Shown: piece after piece, positions 46,906 to 60,103 of the stretch
How positions within the stretch are numbered: the stretch's first letter is position 1
Layout of the letters: every line of letters starts with the position of its first letter
Assembly: GCA_021234155.1 (NCBI GenBank)
Contig: JAJEKV010000012.1
Span: forward strand, 8,088,448-8,152,447
Length of the DNA stretch: 64,000 bases
Direction: 5' to 3'
From: Isoetes taiwanensis
Taxonomy: Eukaryota; Streptophyta; Lycopodiopsida; Isoetales; Isoetaceae
Made by a program: the position numbers and the translations under genes
Notes under the pieces: model-generated
Seen by the model: the letters and a program-made list of their open reading frames with translations, nothing else
Databases searched by the model: none
What the model was told of the DNA's origin: nothing

Positions 46906-47273
46906 ATAGTCCAGATGAATCACGAACAACAAACATCGACATGACCCCAAGCAAAAAACCCCGACATATTGAATACTTGAAACACAAGCCATGTAGCAAG
47001 ATTGAAAATAACGATATGGAGCAAGCATGGGAAGGGTCGACCCAAATGACGGAAAATCTAATGTAAATGTGGCTCATAATGCCTTCAAAGGGATATGTAA
47101 AGGGGAGCCTGGATAACCTATGCAACCATTATAAAATATGAAAAGCTATGAAAAGGCCATGATAAGTAATATAGGGGCATAAGACAAATAAGAGCCGATG
47201 AAGAAAATAGGCCTATAGCCTATCTCACAAAGCAGAAAAGGGCGGCGGAAGCCACGAGAAAAGATAAAGGAGA

Positions 47274-47649
47274 TTTATAGAAAGGCGTTGAGGTTGGATA
47301 TGAGGGCAAAAATCTTGGATTCAACCCCACGGATCCGGCGGGCTCAGAAACGAGAGGAGGAGGGCAAAAGCTTATTTGGATTCAACCGGCCGAAGATGGC
47401 GGGGCGGATCGGTGACCCGAGAACTCTGCCTAGCGGCCGCATGCTTGCGTTTCTGAGGAATCCGGCTACTCTTACGTCGCCCGAAAAACCGTCCCCGCAA
47501 AAAAGCAAAAACCTGAGAAACGAGAAAACATCCCGAGAAGGAGATTGGCGATCTGGCTGTCCCGAGAACAATCAAAGCGGCAAACATGTGAAATAAGATG
47601 CAAAAGAAAACCGGGAGAAATCCAGCGTGGCAAAGGAGGCGATTTATAG
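47274..47649 (-). promoter_or_regulatory. Two TATA-like boxes on the minus strand
   Basis: The minus strand has TCTATAAATCGCC at 47643-47649 and TCTATAAATCTCC at 47274-47280, each followed by pyrimidine-rich sequence. They may be LTR-type promoters of this repeat region. No ORF can be tied to them. Confidence 0.35.
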
Positions 47650-48454
47650 AATAGAGGCGGCTAGCGTGGGCTGTCGGTCGTATCAAGGCCATGGAGCCAT
47701 CGCTAAATCAAAGGTGAAAAAGGAAGAATCGGAGGCTAGATATCCGCCCCATGTGATTGCATGGCAATGCAGCGTAGCTGAGATCACTTGCCTCCCAAAG
47801 GATCGGCGGGGAGGAAGCCCTTGCATGTTGAATTTGGAACAAGATCACACACAAAGATAGACCGCGCTCCTTTAGTGGATTGCCGTTGGATGATCGTTAA
47901 CGAGGGAACTCGGGCCGTCGTCAAGCATGCTAAGCATAATAGAACAATTAGCGCATTACCCTGCAAAAAACCAATCCGGCTTGTAGACTCGTGTGAAAAG
48001 AAAAATAGCCGCCCAATGCATAAAACAACGATCGAAGCGAGTCGGCGAGAAGACATGGCTTTGAAGCAAAATTGGATCAGGCAAATTGACCGAGAAACAA
48101 GTAAAAGATTCCGCAAATCTTCCTCACGGAACATGACTATTGGCATGCAACATGATCGGAAAGATACCCATACCTCAAAATCCTAGGGCGATAGGCATGC
48201 ATCGAAATGAGAAAAAAAAAACCAAAGCTCATAAGCTATACGGGTACAAGCATGTCGAGGAGGCAAATGAACTAAACTTTGTAAATCAAAAATTTTGTAC
48301 ATATGAGAAAAGGAGGAAGGCAAAGCGAGGCTAGAAGATCAAGATCAATTTGGAAGGAAAGAACCAATGGGAAAACAAAGCGCATAAAGATCGGGCTGGG
48401 AGGAAAAAGCAATGGAGAAAACAAAGCGAGGCTAGAAGATCTGAGATAAAGGCG

Positions 48455-48595
48455 GAAAAGGAGGGAACCCACGAGAGGGAAAGAAGAGCTCTTTGTGAGA
48501 AGGCGCCGATAACCGAGCCAAAAGCGGAAAGGCCTAATATAGGGCTCATCCCTCCCGGAATGGCGATCCGATGGCTCGGATTGATGGGATTAGTC
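48455..48595 (+). repeat. Terminal-type direct repeat, right copy
   Basis: Matches 42518-42655, including AAGAAGAGCTCTTTGTGAGA and GGCCTAATATAGGG. Confidence 0.7.
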
Positions 48596-48868
48596 AAGCT
48601 GTTAAAGAAAGCGGATATATGGCAAGCCAACGATCTGAAACCATATTTCCTCACAAACTATCATCATTTTCATCAATAAAGGGAGGCACACGTCTTTGTT
48701 ACTTACGGACAAGATATGGTTCTCGGCCAAGAAGTTGAATTGTTGACAATGTTGAAAATTGCCAGATTATATGTTGACTCTAGAGGCAATGGTGGAGAGA
48801 AACGAGAGGGAAGGTATGAGTTAGAATATCGATGGAGAATGGGTCTGCTAGTATAGGGTTTTTAATAG

Positions 48869-50204
48869 ATGGTCTTTTGGAGAGCAAATCAGTTGCTTAT
48901 TTGTTGTAGTAATATTCTAACAGAAATAGGTGGGCGAGCAATCTCTCAGTCAGCTTTTAGCAGAATCTGGAATAAGCATTTCAATGATGTGGTGGTGACA
49001 AAGAATAATAGCTTTTCAAAGTGTAATACTCGCATACAATTGCGAAAGGCTTTGAGAAGTACAGTTGCACCTGAGTAAAGAAATGCTTTGAAAAATGAGG
49101 TGCATCGACATCAGAATGAGCAAATATCCTGTAGGGCAATCTATTATCAGTGGATTGCAGCCAATCCCTAAAAGTTGTGCTAATGCATAACAATTGAAGA
49201 TATCACTAGCAGAAATGTTGACCCATGAACACGGAATAAGTATGTATGGTCATTTCTCATTAGACCCAGGGGAAGATGGACCGAATTTCCATGTTGGCTT
49301 TATCTTCTAATGTCTCTGAAACCTAAAAAGAGATGTTACAAATGAGCAAAACAGTAGCAATGCTATATTTGGAGCTCTTCTAAATGATGACGCACATGTT
49401 GCAACTAAACAAATGGAAAAGAATGCAAGGTCTTTTGGAAGGGAACCAATTACAACTTGATAATTTGCTTTAGCCAAAATAAGAATAGATGGCTATTTCA
49501 AGCATGCTCATTCTTGACAACAAAAAATGTGTTCGAAGTTGTAAAGGTTGGATTTCTTATACTTGGTCACACACATGATGATGTGCATGCCTTCTCTGGA
49601 GTGTTCTCTTATTTATTGCAACGAGAATCAATAAGGATGTTGCCACAACTGATGGAGTTATTTACATGTACAAAAAAATCATCACCTATATCATTCTTAG
49701 TTGATGAAGTTCCAGATTGGAAATCTTTTGTAGAGCCATATATGCCAGAAGAAAACCTTGCTTTGACAGGCCATTCAAAACCCTTACAATTCAAATTTTG
49801 GGTTAAAGAAGGTGTTCCTATAATGCAATGTAAGATGCTTTCGACAGACCAAGATTGGATCCTACCAATGGATATAAAATGTGGAGAAGAGATAAAGATA
49901 GTAAGGTAATGATTCCTGAAGGCAAGCCTTTGTCACTCCCACAATTCAAGAACATCAAAGATCACGAAGCATTCATGAGGGGACTTAGACAATTTATTGG
50001 CAATTGGCAAGACATTTTACAACAACCAACACTGAGTGTAGCAAAGAAAGATTCTTTACAGAAGGTGATTATATATTGGGGGAAAGTGGGTGAGGCCTTG
50101 CAAAACGTTGATGGAGGAGGACCCTTTGAAAGATGGATTGCTTCCAATTTCTAGATGGGAGAAGAGATTCGTAGAACACGTTATGTTGATTGTTGGTACC
50201 TCGC

Positions 50205-50235
<31 letters not shown>

Positions 50236-50720
50236 TGGCTAATTGGCATATTGGTAGCAAGTCTAGTAGGCCCCAATGGCATGGCCTAACAGATTGGCCG
50301 CTTACAGAGGATGTGAAAAAGGGGTATTTTGTTCTCATTAAACCTGATAATCTAGACGTATATCTAGTTTGGTTAGGTGAGGTTAGATGTATACCTACTA
50401 AGGATGATGATAAACCTGGACTAGAGAACTATTGGATGAAGTTCAATATTAGGCTCCAAAATGGAATATGAGGAAAAAAAGAAAGCCAAGCAAAAAGGAG
50501 GTTTATGAAAATTATTGGGACAAGACTTGGGTTTTGAATCCTTCGGATCCCCCAAGGAAAGAAAAAGTAAATTGTATTCTTTGGTCCTATGCATCACCAA
50601 GGGGAAAAGACATCACGTCCATACATAAGATTCCAAAAGTATACGTGAAGAAAGCAAAATCTACCTTGTTAATTTGGGATTTTCAGGTCTGGCTAAAAAC
50701 TTTTTTGGCTTTATTTTAAG
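48869..50720 (+). pseudogene. DUF7869-type transposon-related protein (broken)
   Basis: The N-terminal part (48869-49140) has AFSRIWNKHFNDVVVTKNNS and F-S-K-C followed by a helical stretch with H-R-H-Q-N-E-Q, typical upstream of DUF7869. The domain itself reads at 49457-49906: S-Q-N-K-N-R-W, F-E-V-V-K-V-G-F-L-I-L-G-H-T-H-D-D-V, F-S-Y-L-L-Q-R-E-S, then D-E-V-P-D-W-K-S-F-V. The G-H-T-H-x-D motif and the Gln-Asn-Lys-Asn motif are the family's hallmarks. A shifted frame continues to 50154, and after a 28-A run a C-terminal region reads GYFVLIKPDNLDVYLVWLGE. Stops and shifts at about 49078, 49200-49450, 49907 and 50471 disable it. The biochemical role of the family is not established; it occurs in multicopy, transposon-like contexts. 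Confidence 0.7.
50205..50232 (+). repeat. Run of 28 A
   Basis: A pure A run interrupts the DUF7869-type pseudogene between its domain and C-terminal region. Confidence 0.95.
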
Positions 50721-53700
50721 GTTGATTTCTTAAGGTTTTAAAAAGTTTTAAGGATTTTTTGTTGCCGGCTAATTTTCACGATTCTCCAAAAATCGAGAAG
50801 GTTTTTTTCCTTATGATTTCGTTGGAGGAGTTGCTCTGTTCAGGGAATGCATGCCACGCCATTATGCATCGCATTTGCCCGAGAACACCACGGCTAGAAA
50901 TATATTGTCCAAAAATGCCTCGGCAGCAAGTGGCACTGCATGTTTATTCGATCTGCTCCATTTTTCTCAGTAGGCAATCTTACCGGCAATCTAAGATGGC
51001 GGATAGACATTTTAAGCTATCTTCTGATTTATTCCGTCATGTAAGCTCATTATTTTGGATTTTTTACGGACTGATTTCCAGGTACTAAATCCAGCTCTGA
51101 TTTTCTATATCTATTCATATTTGCGGCTAATATTTTTGAAGTCGACTTCGTCTGCTTTTCATTCATGACCATTCCTGAGCTATTCAATGATTGTTGCAAC
51201 TGCATTTGCCTTGGTAAGTAATGTGATTACTTCAATTATGAGGAATTCTTTTGTAAGCCAAACTATTGAAGCTAAAGCATATTTCTATATGATGCCAAGA
51301 TTCTATTTTTCAGTGTTGAAGAAGCAAACTAAAATCAACCTGATTGTAAGGCAGATATTTATTAATCGTGGAGTTATTGGTATGTTACCACCTTTTCTTG
51401 CAAAGGTGTTGTGAGTTTTGTAATGGTTTTCTTGATCCAAGTCCAAAATCTGGGGAAAGTTAGATGGCTTTACGCCTTTATCCATCAACCTTTGTATAAA
51501 CTTTGTTTGAGTTACTATTCAGAAGCATTGGGTTACCCTAGGTGGTTCATTTAAGTTAAAGTAATCTCAGCCTTGGGATGCTCACGCTTTGTGGGCTTCA
51601 TCTTGGAACAAGAAATTGTAGATCTTTTTTGAAAGATTGCTTGAGCCTTAACAAGTTGTTCCAAAGGCGGTGTTATTTGCTTGATCAATTCCATAAATCC
51701 ATCGACTTTGAATTGCATCATATGCCTATGGCTATATAATTATAAATGCTCAAGTCCGTTAAGTGGCTTGCCTTTAGTAGCACATCAGTGATGTCCTTTA
51801 TGTTAGCTTGCCTCTATGGTCACAATAGTTTCATAGGACTGAGTAATCTATCAAATGTGTTTCATATGCTGAAATTTACTTTTGTTCTGACAATCATATG
51901 AAATGATTCTCACAAGTGATATGATGTGACTTTTATTTTATGATGGACAAAAGTAATGATATAATGTCTTTAATACTCTAACAATCTATGTCTTCAAATT
52001 TTGTAGCAGTGCTATCTGGGCTAGAAGGACTTTACTTTGGAAGGTCTTAAGTACCGTTCTATGCTTAGAGGCGAGAGAAAGCCACAACAAGGTAACCTTG
52101 ATAACTTTTTCTAGATAAGCGGCACATTTGCTTCCTCCATAACACATGGTTGTATGTACCATTTAAGGATCAGTTATGTCTTCAACTTTTGTACTTGATT
52201 GTATGTGGGCTAGAAGGACTTTATCAGATGTCATATAGATATTTGAACATGGGCACTTAGAAAAAAGGCAGTAGTTGCAAGACGTGTGAAAATTACTGCA
52301 GCATGTCAAACTTTGTCATTGATGGCTTTGTTTGGGAGGATGTTAGATATAGTATCTATTATGATCCCATTATCTCTTACATTAATGATGTCAATGTCTT
52401 GAATTGCTCGGTAAATGCTTAAGCGAGCTATTTTATGACCAAATATGGTTTAGCATGTACAAGAGGGTGCTATTCATGCAGGAAAGCATGGAAGAATATT
52501 AACAATATTGCATATTTCTAATATAGGATTGGGGGTGCATAAATAATATTTCTACTCTATGATCTTTTGAACTTCCAAGTCTGTTTGTCACTAGAATAGC
52601 ATCAGCTCTCCATAAACTATGTACATCAATGCGAAGGTATGTGCATGCGGATGTGATGGATCGATGTGTTTCTTTTAAAGCGATGATTTATTTGCTAGGT
52701 TTAAAATGCTTCATGTGATATCCTCAAAGTGGTTGCAACTTCTACATCACCATCTTGCCATTGAAGCTATAGTCGTCCATTGACAAGAAGAGATTGAATA
52801 TCTTTGGTTGGTTGATGAAGGCATGTATGAGAAACCTTTAAGTAGTGCAATTTCTCCTCTATCACCTGTCTCCTCCATAGGAAAGTGGGTTGTTGTTCGG
52901 GATTATGGTAGTCCAGTTCTGATCTGACAATGCATTGTAGGCACATTTCGATTTTTCCTCAGGTTCAATCATTTTCTGGTGTTGTGAAGCGTATATTAGT
53001 TTATTCTTCTTTGGCGTTCACTTTTCTTGCTTAATTTATTAGTTCAATCATTTAATATTCTCTAAAGTTCTGAATTGCAGGGTTCTATTGTCTATAGTCT
53101 GGTAATCCAATATTATTTTGGAATGGAGATGCCTAGGTAGATCTTTATGTGCAACGTGTCCGTCAATATTCAATAGCCAGGTGGAAATTTTATGTTATTC
53201 AAATCACGTTTTTGCAAGTTGCAGGTTGCAGATTGAGCTATAGCATAGGTGCCTTGCAACTTGGCGTCTCTTTGTGTCTCGGGTATGAAAAGGTAATCAT
53301 GCAACCTCTTCATCCTGCCACGCAATTTGTTTGGAAATTTATAACATGCGTATTGCTTCTTCAAAAGACATTTGAGACATAGCTATGGGTGTTTAGGAGG
53401 TCAATCGGCGGAGTAGTTCCAAATGAGTTATCTGGCCTGATCTTCAAAACACTCATGACTATACCTACTCCCATTGCAAACACATTTTCAATCTGAATAA
53501 TGCGATACAATTTCCATGCTTCATGATCATCTTGGAGGATTTTTGAAGTGTTTGTAAACTCGAGGAGAATTCGGTCTTAAATCATGATACATCAACATTC
53601 GACCTCATTGAGGCAAAAGTAAAATCATGAAACAAAGTCGGACTAGCTAGACGGTATGTTTTTCCTTGATGGGTTTAGTCCTAGCTCTTCTTTGCATCAA

Positions 53701-56700
53701 ATATGAAGACACATTGACTACAAAAATGATGCGTAGAAATGGCATGCAAGAGGACCCAAGAAGCTACTACGGAAACTTGCTTCATATACCCAACCAGATT
53801 TTTAAAAGCTTCAATGGGTCTATGTTCTCAACGTTGAATGTGCCATGTGAGATGACACTTGTTACAAATGCGATTCAAGTAGAGGTATGTTTTCTCAACT
53901 TAAGGAACCTCTCGATGGATGCTTCAAGCTTTTGCACTTTGAATGAAGGGCTTCCCATGTAATTTCCTTCTTAATGTTCGACCATATGCAAGGTGACAAA
54001 ACATTGTTGCTTGATTGTTCCTCACAGGTGCCTTGCGCATGTCCTTTCAAAGACAACTCAACCTCCTTTCTTTTTACTATTCGGGGATTGATGAGGAAAT
54101 GCAACATAAGAGAAGGGGACGGTTATGATATTCACATGGCATTCTAATATGAGAATCTTGCGGCAATGACCCGAACTTGGTAGATACCATTACGACCGGT
54201 GAGCAAATTGTCTTAGCAATTTGGTCCTCAATTCAGGTAAATTTATCTATGTACTTTACTCGAGTAATAACAATTTATCTGGTAGCACTATAGATTGTTT
54301 TTAAATAGCCCTACTCTTGCAGTCCTCGAAATTAGCCCTAGAAATTAGCTCTAGAAATTAGCAGGTGCTATTCCCTCGGAATTTGCTAGCCTTTATGTTC
54401 TACTTAGAGCTGCCAAAACAAGATAAGTGGATGGCATTGATTTCTACTCTGTATATTACTTTCCAAGCTTTACGAGTAAGAATGATCTTTTCTAAAATTA
54501 TTGTCTTGCTTTGAGATGGAAGTCGATCAAATTCCGATACATCGATGTATATGCTAAGTGGTAGTTACAAATATTTTCTCATCCACACAGTCATTGAATA
54601 AAATGCAGCCTGTGATTGAATATTATAGATAGCAGAAGCTCATTTTGTAGATTTACAATCAGGAATATCATAGCCTATTCTTGAAGCCTTTTCATCCCAC
54701 TATCAAATTTTAGAGCCACATGATTTTCTTAATTTGATGCTTAGTTCTTTTCAAGTTCATCGGTTTTTGCAAAAGTTCATCCTAACAATAATGATTTCTA
54801 AACTTATTTTCGTTCTTGAATCTTTTTAAACATTTGAGGATATGTTGGCTATGATCAATTTACGGGGTTTTCTCTAACATAAATGATCGATTTTATACTG
54901 TTGCCTCAGCACTAGCAGCATCAACAATAGTCTCAACAGGTATGCACAGGGCATTCCTACCCATGTGTAAGATTAGATTTCCTTTCTAATTACCGACATC
55001 ATGCTATGTTCGATAATGATGCAACCAACAATGTGGGCTATATCTCACGAAGGCATACATTTGAAATGCATACGTCCCACCATGATGGGACTAATGGGGA
55101 CTATGTTCAGGTTCCCTGGATGGACACTCCTGCAATGGTAGACTCAAGCGTCCCAATCGGTACACTTTCTATATGCGGTGAAAAGGCTTTGTGCCTTTAA
55201 TCACGATGAAGCTGCGGTGTTTGAAATGCATTTCTAATGGCTTAGTTATTTTCAAATGCTAGGAAAGTAATTATATCCTTGGTGGATCAGTTGGGCATGA
55301 CCATCTTTGGCAAAGTCAGGTATGCTTTTCGAAGGCGGATCAATTTGAAGTCTTGCATCTTATTGAGTCTCAAATGCTCTTCAATCAATGGTAGCGAAAG
55401 CCATCAGAATACTCCATGTGGCCTGATCCAAGGTTTCATTAGATGACTTCGGTTGACATTTTGAAGACTTTTAAGGATATAACTATCCTTTGCTTAAATA
55501 ATCATATATTTTAGCTAACCTACATGTTTTCAAGTTTATGCATTCCAAATTATATGCTCTTTATTGCGCTTTTTAAATCAAGAGAGTGGCGTTGTGGTTT
55601 TAATTGTATTTGGGTTTCCTCTTTTACGCCCAATTAATCCCAAAGAGTCTCTTGCTTTGAATGTAAAGGATTTTCTATGTTGCCTCAATATCCACAATAA
55701 TGTTGAAGCTACACAATTTACATTTGCTACTCATGATTATTCAATAAAATCATTACCTATAATATGGGATAGCGAACATATCAACTCTCATGTTAACTTC
55801 ATTGCAAGTTGTGACTATTTTGAGTGTATTGTTAGATATTAAATGCATTTAGGCAAATATCCATTTGTTGTAGCTATTTACATAATCATTAATGCAAATT
55901 GAAACCTAATGCTAAATGCATTTTTTGCTCTATATAGCTTCATTTGAATCGATAGTTAGCGAATGTTTAGAAACTAGATTCTTCATTGTGCACAACATGG
56001 ATGGAAAGGTTCAAAACATAATCATGTCAAAAGAACAAAATGCCTACCAAACAATTTGTAAATTTTTAGCACAAAGATGAAAGGTTTTGACATGATCAAC
56101 TTAAGCGGTGTAATAACGTCATTCACTAAAATGGAGATGTCCTATTTGTTGTAATTCCACATGGTGAATGCCTTGATAATTAAAAATTCAAAACTACAAT
56201 ATCTCTCTCAAAAACGTCATCCATCATCTCTCTCTCAAACACTAATGACTTTATCATCCATACAACTTTTTTTTTTTTTCTTTTTTAAATAGCCATTGTT
56301 AGTTCATTACATAGGTCCATACTACCATTGGTGCCATCAACAAATCCATAGATCAAAAATAACATAAGTCATTGTTATACTAGAACATTTCGACACCTAG
56401 CACCTGACTTTTGCTATATCTATTGGATCTACATCTTATACGGAAACAACCTCATCATTTCCTTCCAGCGAAATCGTACTTGAGACTAACACATTGGACA
56501 TACACAAATTCTTATGATTGATATCATTGAGTATGCCAATAGTTGGTGGAAATGCCCAAGTGTTGTATATATGAAATACATGTTGAGAGAATACAAACTT
56601 TACGCTCATTTTGCATGCGGCAAATCTTATTTTAGTATAAAACAACTACTCTTCAAATTGTTACTATTTGGCAGCCGGCTTTCATAACTATTATAATTTA

Positions 56701-56999
56701 AGTTTAGGATGATATGACTTTTCATCATGACTTTTATGTTCGGTTTACTCAATAAGCCTTCCTTCTTGCTAAGATTTTTTCCTCAAAGACCCTTTGGGGG
56801 CGAGGGTTTTAATCTGGATAGTAATAGGCCAAAATTTATTTAAGTCCTATAGGCTGATTGGTCTCAGGTGGGCGATAAAGTTCAATTCAATTCGGTTCAA
56901 ATTTTATTTAAAGGGATGTACTATACGTATATTTGATTAGAATCTCTTGATTGGTCTTTTTGTTTTCCACAATATTTATAAATTGGCTTATGCATCTAT
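50721..56999. other. Intergenic, no gene recognised
   Basis: 6.3 kb. Open frames at 53666-53962, 55006-55200 and 55564-55842 carry no motif I can place. 54327-54363 has three copies of GAAATTAGC-type 14-15-bp words, and 56269-56282 is a T run. Confidence 0.55.
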
Positions 57000-58200
57000 G
57001 TTTTTGGGTCTTGGATAAAGGAGCAAAGGTGGAAGAGCTCTCTTTTGTTGTTTGTAGACTTTGCCAAAGCGTTAACGAGGAGTGTCATTAAAAAATATTG
57101 GAGCAGAATGACTGGATTGGGAATTCCAAAGGAGCTTCATAAGGGGGTTGGTGACTCTATGAGAATGTGTTGGTGCAATTGTCATTCCAATGGAAGGCCG
57201 AAAAAATTAAAGCAATGTGGGTGTAAAACAAAGATGTCCATTATCACCTACTCTATTTGGTCTTTTTAAGTGGCAGGCTTGAAGCATGGCTGCTTAAAGG
57301 AAGATGTTAGCGGCGTTGAGTTAGGTAAATATGTTTTTCTGACTTGTGCTTTATGCTGATGATGTGGTACTTGTTTCCCAAACACGGAGGTTTGCAAAAC
57401 TTCTTCAAGGACTTGAAAAATTTTGTGTTTATCTTTGGTATGAGCGTAAATAAAGGAAAACAAAGGTGATGGTGGTGGGTTCTCGCCAAAAAGTGGATCG
57501 AAATTTGATGGAGAGATTTTGGAGCAGGTAAAATCATACAAGTATTTGGGTATAGAGTTCCACAACTATAAATGGAATGCGGAGTTAGCAAGAGGAATAT
57601 CGGGGGAGGGAGGGGGGGGCGCTAAGGGCACTATATCATGTGCTCGGTTATTGCAGAACATAACCATATCTAGAGTTGTCATCTCCTTAATTTAATGTTT
57701 TGAATGTTGATTCAAGCGGTGATCTTGTATGGTTGCATTAGTGCAGGTCTGGTCTTACAAGCTCAAAGTGGAATGAAGTAGAAAAGGCTCAAAAGTGCTT
57801 CTTGCTTAAAAAGCTGGGAGTTAAAACTCAAACCCCAAATGAGATCTTTGCTTGCGAAACATATATGTATCCGCTTGAAGTGGAAGCCTTTGCCAAACTC
57901 TAAAGTAGTTTGGTAGAATCAAAAATTAGAGGAACACAAATTGAAGGCAAGCCTTGCAGAAATCTATGATCCAATCCCATGGGGATGGTATAAAATTTAG
58001 GAACTAAGCGGGTTATTGGGGCATTGGGTGGATGATCTATATCTAGTATAGGGATTGAGATTTAGTGGCCAGGCACATCTCTGTGAAATTGTGGCCGGAT
58101 TGGAATCTTAGGAATGAAAGAAACTTTTACGGGGAAGAAGTAAATGCAATGATAGTCTGGCAAGTGGGGATTATTTAAATGGTAAGCTTAGTAGAGGGAA
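57000..58200 (+). pseudogene. Non-LTR retrotransposon RT fragment
   Basis: VDFAKALTRSVIKKYWSRMT (57055-57115) and GLGIPKEL match the LINE RT segment F-x-K-A-F-D then L-x-x-L-G-I-P. The catalytic L-Y-A-D-D-V-V-L-V is at about 57347-57375, followed by FCVYL and Y-K-Y-L-G-I-E-F near 57540. After more frame changes, LGVKTQTPNEIF and E-T-Y-M-Y-P-L-E-V-E (57807-57900) resemble the region after RT in plant LINEs. Many frameshifts and stops; no endonuclease or 3' tail recognised. It is unrelated in detail to the LINE at 16.4-19.2 kb. Confidence 0.75.
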
Positions 58201-58683
58201 AGTGGAAACTTCTCTCTTGTATGCTTAAGTTCACATAAGCTGGCAATTGAGGTGGGACAAGAAGCGGAGGATGTGCCCGCGTGGATTGTGTTTGTATACA
58301 TTGCTACCTGAATCTTTGAAGTAGAAGGCGAATGACATGCTCTTCTCCATGCCACAACTTTTGACTAGTTATGAGTTGCGTGCAAAAATGTGTCATATCT
58401 CTCAAATTAATTGCATAGAGCTTTTTTATCTCGGCCCTCAAATGGCATGTTTGCCTTCACATTCCATCCTCCATACAAGATCATTGGGACGTGGATTTGT
58501 CATTAAGACTTTGGAAATTTGATAACATTGTTCTCATAGTGCAATCTTTGAGCGCAAATTGTGATAAGTCCATTTAGATCTAAAAAAATTGTGTTAACGT
58601 CAATCCGAACTATCTAGGAACCCATTAAAGCAGCAGCAATGCATTTCTTTGTACATGCCTGATAAAAACAATCTTTTTAGATC

Positions 58684-58753
58684 GTCTAAAGCTATCTTGG
58701 TTTTGTTCAAAGTTAAAAGTCTAAAGCTATCTTGGTTTTGTTCAAAGTTAAAA
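58684..58753 (+). repeat. 35-bp perfect tandem duplication
   Basis: GTCTAAAGCTATCTTGG... occurs twice back to back without mismatch (58684-58718, 58719-58753). Confidence 0.95.
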
Positions 58754-58863
58754 GTCTGACAAACCGCACAATAATGCTGTTGGCATGTGGCAGTCCCTGT
58801 TCAAACTCAGCTTCAGCTAGCAACAAAATTTGAAATTTTATTTCTAATACTTATTTAACACTT

Positions 58864-58979
58864 GGAATGCATCAAGAGAATTTATGAATGAAGAAAAATC
58901 TTACCTTTTTTTTCTTGTACGTAGAATGCATCAAGAAATTAATAAATGAAGAAAAATTCTTACCTTGTTTTTCTTGTAT
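58864..58979 (+). repeat. ~57-bp imperfect tandem duplication
   Basis: GAATGCATCAAGA ... AAATGAAGAAAAAT-type unit ending in TTTCTTGTA, at 58864-58920 and 58923-58979. Confidence 0.85.
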
Positions 58980-60103
58980 AATATAGGATACATACAATAG
59001 CTTCCAACTAATTCTTTGATATTTAACCAATCTCTTGATGTCAAACAACGTTTTTGTGCATTTTTAAGGAGAGATTAACTCCTCATTCTGAAAGACTCAC
59101 TCAGATGGCCAACACCATAAAGTACCTCTTTCATATCAACCAATCAAAGAAATGCTTTTGCAACTTCTTATTCTGAAAGAATCAGGTACAGACACCACTT
59201 ATTTATCAAATTTAAAAAGCACTCAGTCCGAATAAGTAACATGATGTACCTTCATTCACAGCTACAAAATGAGGAATTTTAAACCCGGAAAATCAATTGA
59301 ATTCTTTCCAAAGTAAGTACAATAGTATAATCTGCAAATCATATATTATGCATGGTAATCGCCAAACAACCTAAAACCACTACATCTAAACTGCAAATAA
59401 CATGTTCGGGCATAAATGAAGTACTCATTAATCCTTCATAATTATCTACCTTTTGAAGTTAATGCACATATGATCTTTGCCGTTGCATTTGCTGTGGTTG
59501 ATTTGTTCGACCCTGAAAGCATAAGGCATTACTAACGTAAAACATATAACAGACAACATAGACTTCCACATCTAAACATAATAATAACTAAGAAAAACCC
59601 AGGCCGTTCTACTTATCCCTGTATAGTTCTGATGGTTGAACACTAACGAGAGAAAACAGATGTTAACAAGTTCAAATATGCTTTCTCGATTAGGTAGATC
59701 GCACACTTTCCTAGGTTTAGGAAAGTTCGTTTTGCAATCTAGGGTTTACTTAAGTTCATTTGCCTGGGATAAAAATTGCTTAAGAAAGAAGATACAGAAC
59801 CTGAAAAAATGAGCTGAAACACGAGCGCTATCAAAAAGATCGGGTAAGGATAAACAGCAGAATTATCGCCAGACCGAGTTCCATTATACTAAAACTAAAG
59901 AATGGGAGACTATTTTCTTTTTACTCTTTTCTGGCCCTTTTATTTGTACCTTCATGCAGGTGTCGAATGCGCAATATAAAATATAAGACAATATGAAAAG
60001 GATAATTTTAATACAACACGCTTATCTTATATTTAACCTTATCAATTGTTTTGGGCATTGGAGGGCGATTGCTGGAAGCATGGCTTTCAAATCATTGCAT
60101 AAT

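Larger units (their letters stand above)
41690..48600. repeat. Purine-rich non-coding repeat region, probable degenerate LTR-type element
   Basis: About 6.9 kb with strong A/G bias on the plus strand and no recognised protein domain. Long minus-strand open frames (for example 43106-43930 and 46135-47028) reflect pyrimidine bias. It contains nested repeats: ~70-bp units at 42251-42388, a ~1.43-kb tandem duplication, ~100-bp monomers inside it, and a ~135-bp block near each end (42518-42655, 48455-48595). The end blocks could be terminal repeats of a large non-autonomous retroelement. I did not find PBS, PPT or target duplication. Confidence 0.6.

Noticed and set aside
46135-47028. 297-codon minus-strand open frame
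   Set aside because: It lies across tandem repeats, with peptide repeats shared with the other copy in shifted frames; no family resemblance.
50205-50232. Poly-Lys coding tract
   Set aside because: The frame around it is already broken, and the run is a pure homopolymer more like a retroposition or slippage scar.
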